This document shows, in pieces, positions 1-7,096 of a stretch of DNA of 64,000 nt. How positions within the stretch are numbered: position 1 is the first letter of the stretch; each line of letters starts with the position of its first letter. The stretch is from NCBI GenBank assembly GCA_023664625.1, contig JAMPFD010000002.1, positions 62,001 through 126,000 on the forward strand, written 5' to 3'. The notes under the pieces were generated by a model that searched no databases, was not told the origin of the DNA, and worked only from the letters and a program-made list of their open reading frames with translations. Origin of the DNA: Bacillota bacterium (lineage in GTDB: Bacteria; Bacteroidota; Bacteroidia; Bacteroidales; Bacteroidaceae). The position numbers and the translations under genes are program-made.

Positions 1-1012
1 GCAGGCCGCCAATCTCGGAAACAGGCTGACGGGACATGCAGTCCTCGACCGTAACCTGCTGCGCACCGCGGTGGATTATTACGGCGGAGCCTGCCAGACC
101 CTGGAAATTACACATGCGTACCCAGCAGTCCTCTGCGTTCTCCACATAGACTCCGTCCCACGCATGGTCTTCGTCCGCCGGCTGTGAGGCCAACATGAAA
201 AGTGCCGGGGACGATGCATTCTGACGCACGGCATCGCTCGCTATGGTGAGGTTCTCCACGCCGCAGTTCGCTATGCGCCCTTTCCAATCGTATAGCACGG
301 CAAAGCTCTCGCCCCATTTCTTGTCAAGAGCCACGGTCAACGGTGCGTCAAGGGTAAGCTCATTGCCGTTGACGGCTGTGCAGGAGCGTGACCAGCGCAC
401 GTCCATCTCGCCGGGTTTCCATCCCCAATACGGGAGGTTACCGCCAAAGACGGTACATCCTATCGACTCTATCCACTCCTTCGTGGAAGGTCGTACTATC
501 AGCATTTCCCGCGCTTCCCTTGTCGGAGAGGACGCGGAAACATGAATGGTCTTTCCGCCGGCTGCGACATAATCGTCGGTGATACGGAGGGTGTCAATAG
601 CACGGAAGTCATCCTTCCCCTCTATATACACCACGGCGCCACGGTCGACTCCCGTCTTCTGAAGCACCGTTTCTGTCTTGGAGACACCGCGGATGACGAC
701 ACCTGACGCTGAAATGCGTAACGGAGTGCTCAGCTCATAGACACCCCTGTCAATCAGAATGGCACCGCGAAAGCCTGTCACCTTATCCGGTTTCAGAGAC
801 GAAACATAGTCTATCGCATTCTGCAACCTTGACGACTGGTCACCCGTCTTGTGGCTTACAAAAACTTTCACCGCCACATCAGGCAACACCGTCTCTGACA
901 TTTTGTAGCCGCAATAGCTATAGTCCGGCAGGTCTGCAATGTTCTGGCGTTCCTGTGCACTGCCGCAAATGCAGACGGCAAGGGCACATGTCGCTATAAG
1001 AATCCTTTTCAT
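1..1012 (-). CDS. Secreted beta-helix protein of pectin loci, C-terminus beyond the window
   Basis: Open frame from the ATG at 1012 to the left edge, about 337 residues, no stop in the window. Residues 1-20 form a signal peptide (MKRILIATCALAVCICGSAQ). The following stretch (RLQNAIDYV, then GFRGAILIDRGVYEL and ISASGVVIRG) has the look of a pectate-lyase-superfamily right-handed beta-helix: an N-terminal residue series, a GxF/GTY-type turn and Val/Ile-rich rungs. Later rungs (VENLTI, VTVEDCMS) continue the helix. Its ATG overlaps the TGA of the DUF3826 gene (ATGA), so the two are translationally coupled. Role inferred: binding or cleavage of pectic oligosaccharides in the periplasm or at the surface. 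No catalytic residues can be assigned in the visible part, and I do not assign a CAZy family. Confidence 0.7.
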   Translation of the reverse strand, partial: MKRILIATCALAVCICGSAQERQNIADLPDYSYCGYKMSETVLPDVAVKVFVSHKTGDQSSRLQNAIDYVSSLKPDKVTGFRGAILIDRGVYELSTPLRISASGVVIRGVSKTETVLQKTGVDRGAVVYIEGKDDFRAIDTLRITDDYVAAGGKTIHVSASSPTREAREMLIVRPSTKEWIESIGCTVFGGNLPYWGWKPGEMDVRWSRSCTAVNGNELTLDAPLTVALDKKWGESFAVLYDWKGRIANCGVENLTIASDAVRQNASSPALFMLASQPADEDHAWDGVYVENAEDCWVRMCNFQGLAGSAVIIHRGAQQVTVEDCMSRQPVSEIGGL

Positions 1013-1614
1013 TTCTTTGCGTTCTTCTTTCTCTCCTCGATACGCTTGAACCAAGCTTCGCGCTCTTTGTTCAGGTCATAGCCGCGTTTGGAGAGGTAAT
1101 TGTTGACACGGCCTTTGTACTTGTTGAAGATTTCATGCTTCCCCTTGCTGTTTCCTGCATCAAGGGCAAGCTCGCGCGCCTCCACCATCCACGCATAGAT
1201 CTGTGCCTTTTCCTCCTCCTTCAGAGTCGGTATTTCATCAAGATATGCCTCGTAGGTCACTTTCACCTTATTATAAGTGATGGCATCCTTCACGGCAATT
1301 ATCTGCTCCTGAGTAAGGTAGAGCGACAGTTGTGCCGGCATCGCGAAATGAGAACGGTAAAGCTTTGAGTCGCGCATAGCCTTGTCTTCGGATTCGTAAA
1401 TATCGTTAAGCTCAAAGTAACGGTTGGCGACAATGTTGCGGACTGCCTCGAATTTCTCGCCTGTAAGGTTGAGTGACTGGATGTTCTTCTCTGAACGCGC
1501 AACGATAGTCTTGACATAAGCGGCATCACGGCCATCACTGTTCAAAACGACACTTTGTGCCACCGCCGAAGCAGTGACACAAAGTGCTATAATCATAAAT
1601 GAGATTTTCTTCAT
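1009..1614 (-). CDS. DUF3826 family secreted protein
   Basis: 201 residues with a cleavable signal peptide (about residues 1-19, ending AVAQ). The mature part is helical and charged, with the pattern of the DUF3826 family found in Bacteroidota pectin and rhamnogalacturonan loci: a YVKTIVARSEKNIQSLNL start, a central LTQEQIIAVKDAITY segment and a lysine-rich tail. The biochemical role of the family is not established to my knowledge. It follows a PL1 lyase by 55 bp and overlaps the next gene by 4 bp, so it is part of the GH28-PL1 transcription unit. No catalytic motif is visible; it may be an accessory or chaperone-like protein, which is only inference. Confidence 0.8.
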   Translation of the reverse strand: MKKISFMIIALCVTASAVAQSVVLNSDGRDAAYVKTIVARSEKNIQSLNLTGEKFEAVRNIVANRYFELNDIYESEDKAMRDSKLYRSHFAMPAQLSLYLTQEQIIAVKDAITYNKVKVTYEAYLDEIPTLKEEEKAQIYAWMVEARELALDAGNSKGKHEIFNKYKGRVNNYLSKRGYDLNKEREAWFKRIEERKKNAKK

Positions 1615-1669
1615 AAACTTAAATATTTGTTCCTATGTATTTTCCTGACAAAGAATCTTGTCCGTTGCC

Positions 1670-3400
1670 TTAGTCCAGCGAACCTTTGGCTGCAAGAGTG
1701 TCATAATTGTTGGAAAGATCACGCCAGTCAACTTTCACACGCGGGTCGATGCCGTTGATATACTTCTCGATATTTGTATATCCGTCACCGTTGCAGTCCT
1801 TCTGTGCATCAGTAGGGTCATTCGGATTGAGACCGTACTTTATCTCCCAGGCGTCAGGCATGCCGTCACCGTCGGAGTCAATGCGTGGAGTGCCGTGATA
1901 CTCAGGGTAGCCGCCCATCTGGCGAGGGTCGGTTATGATGCCCTGCTTATAGGAGTCCTTAGGCAGGCGGCGGTATTTGAAAGAGCCGTCAGGAGCCTTT
2001 GACTTCTCTGCCAGGCCGCTTGTATCGCCGTAAGGATTATCCTTCGGGAGTTTCTTGACATAGTAGACATTGCCTGTGCGGACTTCATCAACGATACGCT
2101 GGTCGACGATATCACGTGTAGGGATTGTTGCGCCGGCATTGTCAAGAACGAAATCATAAGCTTTCTGTGCGCCCATGATAGATACGTAAGGCATTGCAAA
2201 CGGTTCGTTGGCCTTCATCTGTTCTGTGTAGCCTTCGGTATTAGGCTGGCTTTCAATCTGTATTCCTCCGTCCCAGTTGTCATTGGTTACGCGCTCGTTG
2301 CCTTCCATGATATTGCCGGTGGCGTAAACACGTCCATATTCCTTATAGGAAAGTTTTGAACGGCCTGCCTCAGGCTTCAGGAAGCGATGGCCTATAGGAG
2401 AATCTTTCGGAGTGAGAGGACCTGGCTTGTAATAATTGTTGATAAAATTATACATCGCCTGATAATCACCGCCGTCAGCAGTACGGTGAACCCAGTTGAA
2501 GACTACGTTATTGACAAAATTGAATATGCCGTTCCATCCTACGGAAGGGTTTCTGCCGCTGTTGTCAGCCCAGAGATTGCGCATGAAACAGCAGTTCTCG
2601 CCGCCGAGAGTGGATCCGAAGGCGTGGTTGTATGTGTCAAGAGCCTTTGCAGAGATAGAGTTCTGGATTGTCACATTGACAGTTCCGCGCTTCTCATGCT
2701 TGTAATCCGCTCCCGGATTCCACATGTGACGGTAAAAGGAGATATTCTCGTCAAGTCCCCATTCTGCGGAGATATGGTCAAGCATGATATTGCCTACAGG
2801 GTTTCCTCCGAAAGAGTCCTCACGATGATGAGCGTATGTCTCACCGCGGCGGAAACGCATGTGACGGATGACAACGTCATGGGTGTCGACTCCGAAAGTC
2901 TGACCTGCCACACAGACACCGTCGCCAGGAGCTGTCTGACCGGCAATGGTAATATAAGGAGCCTGGATAATCAGCGGACTCTCCAGACGGATAATGCCGG
3001 CTACATTGAAAACAACGATACGTGCACCGCCTGCCTCACAAGCTTCACGCAGCGTGCCAGGACCGGAGTCGGCAAGGGATGTCACAACATAAACCTTACC
3101 TCCACGGCCGCCAAAGCTGTACATACCGCCGCCCTCAGCACCGGGGAATGCCGGAATCTTTGCCTGAGGAAGGTCCGTAGGACGACCTGCCCATGGTACA
3201 TACGGACGGCCCTCCGCCGCTTCTTTCTTTACAATAGGCTCACACTTTGCCCATACTTCAGCCTCATGCTTTGCCCAAGCTTTCTGCATAGAGTCAATCT
3301 TTGCAGCAGCCTCTTTGTTGAGCTGAGGATACTGTGCCGCACAAGGAGCGGCTGCCAGTGTGAAAGGTAAAAGGATTAATGCTTTCTTCAATAGGTTCAT
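1670..3400 (-). CDS. PL1 family pectate lyase with C-terminal calcium-binding tail
   Basis: 576 residues. Signal peptide at about 1-22 (ending APCAAQ). A conserved GAEGGGMYSFGGRGG segment lies near residue 88-101, followed by the parallel beta-helix of polysaccharide lyase family 1. Helix features: VVIRHMRFRRG, then MLDHISAEWGLDE carrying acidic calcium ligands, then the RNPS arginine near residue 283, the position of the proton-abstracting arginine in PL1 enzymes. The C-terminus has a DSDGDGMPDAWE loop and a CNGDGYTNIE loop, which look like calcium-binding EF-hand/thrombospondin-3-like loops. Expected reaction: beta-elimination of polygalacturonate, giving 4,5-unsaturated oligogalacturonides. 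It lies just downstream of the GH28-like gene and is probably co-transcribed with it. It is a paralogue of the PL1 at 15503-17176; the two share the same motif series. Confidence 0.9.
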   Translation of the reverse strand: MNLLKKALILLPFTLAAAPCAAQYPQLNKEAAAKIDSMQKAWAKHEAEVWAKCEPIVKKEAAEGRPYVPWAGRPTDLPQAKIPAFPGAEGGGMYSFGGRGGKVYVVTSLADSGPGTLREACEAGGARIVVFNVAGIIRLESPLIIQAPYITIAGQTAPGDGVCVAGQTFGVDTHDVVIRHMRFRRGETYAHHREDSFGGNPVGNIMLDHISAEWGLDENISFYRHMWNPGADYKHEKRGTVNVTIQNSISAKALDTYNHAFGSTLGGENCCFMRNLWADNSGRNPSVGWNGIFNFVNNVVFNWVHRTADGGDYQAMYNFINNYYKPGPLTPKDSPIGHRFLKPEAGRSKLSYKEYGRVYATGNIMEGNERVTNDNWDGGIQIESQPNTEGYTEQMKANEPFAMPYVSIMGAQKAYDFVLDNAGATIPTRDIVDQRIVDEVRTGNVYYVKKLPKDNPYGDTSGLAEKSKAPDGSFKYRRLPKDSYKQGIITDPRQMGGYPEYHGTPRIDSDGDGMPDAWEIKYGLNPNDPTDAQKDCNGDGYTNIEKYINGIDPRVKVDWRDLSNNYDTLAAKGSLD

Positions 3401-3439
3401 GATAATGTTATTTGTTGATTAATATTATACTTTTATTAT

Positions 3440-3556
3440 TCATTCCAACGGCGGATTATGTACATTCTTACGCAGAGACGATGTCTGTAGGTTAAAATCC
3501 CGGTAGCCGTGCAACTGCATAATCAGGAAACCGCCATGACGGTCAGCCGGGTCATA
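3440..3556 (-). pseudogene. Orphan 38-codon coding tail next to the GH28-like gene
   Basis: Immediately after the GH28-like stop codon, and shifted by one frame, lies an open stretch of 38 codons ending in TGA at 3442-3440. It reads YDPADRHGGFLIMQLHGY and ends NVHNPPLE, which looks like real protein sequence rather than chance. An in-frame TGA only a few codons upstream prevents it being a separate gene. Two readings are possible: the GH28-like gene lost its true C-terminus by a late frameshift, or this is the last piece of a deleted gene that once stood between GH28 and PL1. I do not recognise the family. Confidence 0.45.
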
Positions 3557-4991
3557 GACCTTCAATCATGAATGTTCCGACATCCTGCAAAGTGACCTTT
3601 TTACATTCAGGTGATGACACATTCTTAAATGTGACATTCTCCACCGGTGACTCCGGCAGTCCTATGGCCTTTATGAAATCAGGACAATGGTCTACGGTAA
3701 GCCCGTCAAAATGGATATTGCGGAAATATGGCGTCAGTCTCGGGTCGTTATCTTTATTGAAACGCTCGGCAAGCTTGCCGACATAAGTTGCGGAGCCGAG
3801 CATATCCCAATAGATTGCCCTTGTACGCGGACTGATCATACGGATATTCTCGAACCACAGATTCTCGCCCCCTCCTCCGCGCGGACGGCGTGTCTTGAAA
3901 TATATTCCGTATTTCGGGCTTTCTATGGTGACATCGTGCATATATACGTTTCGTATGCCTGCCGCAGTTTCCGAGCCAACAGTAAGACCGCCGGCTCCCC
4001 GCTTTGCCGTACAGTGGCGTATGACAACATTCTCGGTCGGGCGCGCCTTCATACGTCCGTCCATGCCTCTTCCGGCTTTAAGCGTGAAGCAGTCGTCGCC
4101 ACAGTCGAGAGTGGTATACTCAATAAGTGCGTTTTTTGAGGAATCGATATCAATGCCGTCAGTGCGTGCAATACCGGCACTGCTCACTGTGACACCGCGG
4201 ATAATAATGTTCTCACAGTAGACAGGCACGATGTTCCAGAAGATGCTGCCTTCAAGGGTGACACCTTCAAGAAGCACATTGCGGGAGTTCATTGGACCGA
4301 AAAAGACCGGAAGGCAGAGGGTTCCGAGATGGCGTTCGCCGGCAGTCGTCGGCATTGTCTTAGGGCTCTTGGCCTCAAAGCCATATCGCTCGGTGGGAAT
4401 TGTTCCGTCAAAGACTCTCTCTTCAAGGGACATCGCCTGCACTGATTCCGGTATGCCTGCCATTGTAAGTTTCAGAAGTTCACAGTCACGTGAGGGAGCG
4501 ACAAGCTTTCCCTTGCCAACTACAGCGATATTCTCGGCTCCATCAGCATAGATCATTGCACCGGGACCGTAAATATCCACGCCCTCATTGCGGCATGGGA
4601 CAACAGGAAGATAGTCCTTCACGTCACCTGAGAAGCATAGTTCCGCTCCTTCAGTGACCTCCAGGCAGATATTGCTCTTGAGTATGATTCTGCCGGTATG
4701 CCACTTTCCTTTCGGGACAACAACCGTACCGCCACCTTTTCTTGCCAGTTTATCAATGGCAGACTGTATGTCGGCTGATTTCCTTATGACAATCTTGCGG
4801 GCGGGGAAAACGGGACGTTGCAACTGTGGCATGTCAAACGGAGCCTTAACAGGCTCTATCTCCGCCGGATACTGGGCGGATGCCGGATATGTAAGAAGCA
4901 TGAAAACACCTGCAATTACGGCACGTATACCATAATTTACATACGCCAAGCCGGAGCCTGCGTGTGAAAGCCCAAAAGAAAAAAGATTCAT
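3552..4991 (-). CDS. GH28-like glycoside hydrolase with altered active-site motifs
   Basis: 479 residues. The N-terminus is long, with the hydrophobic signal segment at about residues 22-40 (ending PASAQ). A right-handed beta-helix of family GH28 (polygalacturonases) follows. Landmarks: RTDGIDID at about 276-283, where polygalacturonases have NTDG; GDDCFTLKAG at about 298-307, which keeps the catalytic aspartate pair; RGAGGLTVGSE at about 331-341, where the usual GHG histidine is alanine; and YFKT at 364-367, where RIK/RFK is expected. Acid/base aspartates remain, but the histidine, the substrate-binding arginine and the NTD asparagine are gone. It may act on a different pectic linkage or be weakly active. 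First gene of its unit, with a promoter at 5017-5048 and a 22-bp-phased repeat array further upstream. Confidence 0.85.
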   Translation of the reverse strand: MNLFSFGLSHAGSGLAYVNYGIRAVIAGVFMLLTYPASAQYPAEIEPVKAPFDMPQLQRPVFPARKIVIRKSADIQSAIDKLARKGGGTVVVPKGKWHTGRIILKSNICLEVTEGAELCFSGDVKDYLPVVPCRNEGVDIYGPGAMIYADGAENIAVVGKGKLVAPSRDCELLKLTMAGIPESVQAMSLEERVFDGTIPTERYGFEAKSPKTMPTTAGERHLGTLCLPVFFGPMNSRNVLLEGVTLEGSIFWNIVPVYCENIIIRGVTVSSAGIARTDGIDIDSSKNALIEYTTLDCGDDCFTLKAGRGMDGRMKARPTENVVIRHCTAKRGAGGLTVGSETAAGIRNVYMHDVTIESPKYGIYFKTRRPRGGGGENLWFENIRMISPRTRAIYWDMLGSATYVGKLAERFNKDNDPRLTPYFRNIHFDGLTVDHCPDFIKAIGLPESPVENVTFKNVSSPECKKVTLQDVGTFMIEGL

Positions 4992-5016
4992 TATTAGTAG
5001 TTTGATATTATGCTTG

Positions 5017-5048
5017 CAAAGTTACTAACTATTTTCGAAATAAACAAA
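5017..5048 (-). promoter_or_regulatory. Bacteroidota promoter for the GH28-PL1-DUF3826 unit
   Basis: Read on the minus strand: -33 TTTG at 5048-5045, a 20-bp spacer, and -7 TAACTTTG at 5024-5017. This fits the Bacteroidota consensus TTTG/TAnnTTTG. The start codon at 4991 would follow a short leader of roughly 20 bases. Confidence 0.75.
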
Positions 5049-5116
5049 TATTTATATATAAAAAAGGCTCTCGCCGTATACTGGAAAAACAATTGCATAT
5101 GAGTGCCGGTGTAAAA

Positions 5117-5196
5117 GGGTTACCTTTTACATGATAAACCGTTACCTTTTACATGACAAACCGTTACCTTTCGTATTGTGAACGGTAACGGTTTGA
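5117..5196. repeat. Array A of 22-bp-phased GTTACC/GGTAAC repeats
   Basis: GTTACC occurs at 5119, 5141 and 5163, exactly 22 bp apart, followed by the inverted form GGTAAC at 5184-5189. Units read roughly GTTACCTTTTACATGACA followed by AACC. The array lies between the terminator of the upstream gene (5372-5403) and the promoter of GH28. The same family recurs at 17523, 36291, 43876 and 56159. Protein binding or a REP-like role are both possible. Confidence 0.85.
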
Positions 5197-5371
5197 AACA
5201 TTAATTTTTACGAATTCCTAACACGCTGATTATCATACAACGCGCAGCTCATCACATTAAATAAGTTAATACTCTCAGAAGTTCGTGAAACAGGAAACAG
5301 ACACAACGGATAAAGGTGGCCGCAACATTACTGAAAACTGTCCCGCAATTGAACTTTGAAAGATAAAGACA

Positions 5372-5403
5372 TAAAAAATGGGGAAACCATAAAGGCTTCC
5401 CCA
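5372..5403 (-). terminator. Rho-independent terminator after the type IX cargo gene
   Basis: Stem GGGGAAGCC/GGTTTCCCC (5402-5394 with 5388-5380, minus strand) with a short loop, followed by ATTTTTT. It sits about 45 bp after the stop at 5448. The stretch from here to 5197 shows nothing else recognisable. Confidence 0.8.
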
Positions 5404-5447
5404 TATATCGTCAGGCATTACTGCCTCATTGTTCCGCAGAACGGAGA

Positions 5448-6905
5448 TTACTTAACGCGCTGACCTGCGATGTTGAAGTCACCGATCATGATCTGACCGT
5501 TCTTGACAACCTTCTTAGGAGCAACTGTTGCATTCTCTACAGCCTCTACGTTCTGGATGCCTGTACCGATAATCGGAGCGAACTCGAATCCGTGGAATCC
5601 AATCTGAGAAGAATCCTGGAAGAGCCATACAGTCTGACCCTTCTTGATATTGTAGATGATGTTGCCCCAGAATGGCTGACTTCCTGCCTGTGTACCGGCA
5701 ATCACATAAGGCTTTGCCGGATCATTGAGAACTTCGATGTCAGCATTTGTAAGCAGCTTCTTTGTACCGTCCTCGTTTGTCTGGTTGTTCATGTATCCTT
5801 CAACCTTGAAAGGAACGACATCCTTTGTCTCCTCGTCAATGAGGAATGTATTACGGTTGCCCTTGTTTACCCATACAAAAAGTTTCAGCTGACCATCGGC
5901 ATTGGAGGTAAACTTGTGGTAGAGACCCTGTCCAGGAAGCTGACCGCAACCAGGCTTCCAGTAATAGTAGTTCATCTCCAGATACTGTGGCTCATCATAT
6001 TGTTCACCCTTTTGTCCTGCGAGGTAAGCTTCAGCAGGGTCATACGCCGGGTTCTTTTTATTGAAGGTCTGACGCCAAGTTCCTGTGGACACTCCATCTT
6101 TCCACACTTCCTCTATCTCATAGCCGAAGACAGGATTGCCTGTACCAACGGCGATACCATAGTGAAGGTTAGATGTATTGTCATTCAGGTGGTTCTTGAG
6201 ATCAAACTTCATGTCGTTCCACTCTGTAACACCTGTGGCATCACAGGTCTTTGCTGTAGCACTGGCAACTGACTCAGCTGTGATGTGAGCTGTGCCGTAG
6301 CTTACTGTACAAGCGCCCTCAGTCAGGACAGGGCTGGCGAATTCAGGGCTGAAAGCATACTCCCATTTTGTAGTTCCGTCAGCCTCAACCGGAGTTGCTG
6401 TAACCGCAACGTATGATTCTGTCTCACCAAGTGTGAAATCATCCTCCTTGTCTGCAATCTGATAAACTACCTCAATAGAGTTAACGGTTGCTGCTGCTCC
6501 TGCCTGTGTAAGGATAACTTCTGTTGCCTGACCGGACCACTGGCCGGCAGCCCATGTGCCCTCAGTAACAGTCACATCATCCTTAGCAACATTCTCGCCA
6601 TTAACCTTTATGACACGGATGTTACCGACACCGGTCTTTACAGACAATGCGCAGCCTGTACCATACTTCAGGGAAACGACACCTGCCGTTGCTGCAAAAC
6701 GGACTTTCTGCAATGCAGATGTAGCATCCTTGGCTACTGTAATTGTAACATCGCCGACAGCAAGTACACCGTCGCCGATGGCCTTATTGCCACCTGTCCA
6801 GCCGCAAGACTCAGGATTTGAGAAGTCAAATGTTGCTGTCTTCAATTCTGCGAAAGCAGACATTGTCACCATAATGGCAACAAAAGAGAGTAAAATTTTC
6901 TTCAT
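5448..6905 (-). CDS. Secreted pectin-locus protein with type IX secretion tail
   Basis: 485 residues with a signal peptide at about 1-19 (MKKILLSFVAIMVTMSAFAE). The mature protein begins ELKTATFDFSNPESCGW, an opening common in Prevotella extracellular proteins. It is predicted all-beta and rich in Val, Thr and Gly, without any enzyme motif I recognise. The last 25 residues (KVVKNGQIMIGDFNIAGQRVK) match the short C-terminal signal that sends proteins through the type IX secretion system in Prevotella. It is therefore probably exported to the cell surface or released. It has its own promoter (6972-7003) and terminator (5372-5403), placed between SusD and GH28. A carbohydrate-binding role is plausible from context only. 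Confidence 0.8.
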   Translation of the reverse strand: MKKILLSFVAIMVTMSAFAELKTATFDFSNPESCGWTGGNKAIGDGVLAVGDVTITVAKDATSALQKVRFAATAGVVSLKYGTGCALSVKTGVGNIRVIKVNGENVAKDDVTVTEGTWAAGQWSGQATEVILTQAGAAATVNSIEVVYQIADKEDDFTLGETESYVAVTATPVEADGTTKWEYAFSPEFASPVLTEGACTVSYGTAHITAESVASATAKTCDATGVTEWNDMKFDLKNHLNDNTSNLHYGIAVGTGNPVFGYEIEEVWKDGVSTGTWRQTFNKKNPAYDPAEAYLAGQKGEQYDEPQYLEMNYYYWKPGCGQLPGQGLYHKFTSNADGQLKLFVWVNKGNRNTFLIDEETKDVVPFKVEGYMNNQTNEDGTKKLLTNADIEVLNDPAKPYVIAGTQAGSQPFWGNIIYNIKKGQTVWLFQDSSQIGFHGFEFAPIIGTGIQNVEAVENATVAPKKVVKNGQIMIGDFNIAGQRVK

Positions 6906-6971
6906 AATAATGATTTGTTGTTTTAATTGATAAAAAATAGTATTATTCTTTTGTTAGTCTGATATTGGGAA

Positions 6972-7003
6972 CAAAATTACATATTTACAGTAATATCTCC
7001 AAA
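6972..7003 (-). promoter_or_regulatory. Promoter of the type IX cargo gene
   Basis: Minus strand: -33 TTTG at 7003-7000, 20-bp spacer, -7 TAATTTTG at 6979-6972. It gives a leader of about 60 bases before the ATG at 6905. It lies just past the SusD terminator. Confidence 0.75.
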
Positions 7004-7040
7004 CAAATTTTGTTAAAAAGAACTTATGTGTATAAAAAAC

Positions 7041-7082
7041 AATATAAAATGGGAGATGGAAAAACATTTTTCCATCTCCCAT
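7041..7082 (-). terminator. Terminator after SusD
   Basis: A perfect 16-bp stem (ATGGGAGATGGAAAAA at 7049-7064 and its complement at 7067-7082) with a 2-base loop, followed on the minus strand by TTTATATTG and a T run. It begins 15 bp after the susD-like stop codon. Confidence 0.8.
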
Positions 7083-7096
7083 TAGTATACTTCTAC

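Noticed and set aside
2387..3370. Long open frame (327 codons) on the plus strand opposite PL1
   Set aside because: It lies antisense to a well-supported PL1 gene, has no family resemblance or signal peptide, and follows from codon bias of the true gene.
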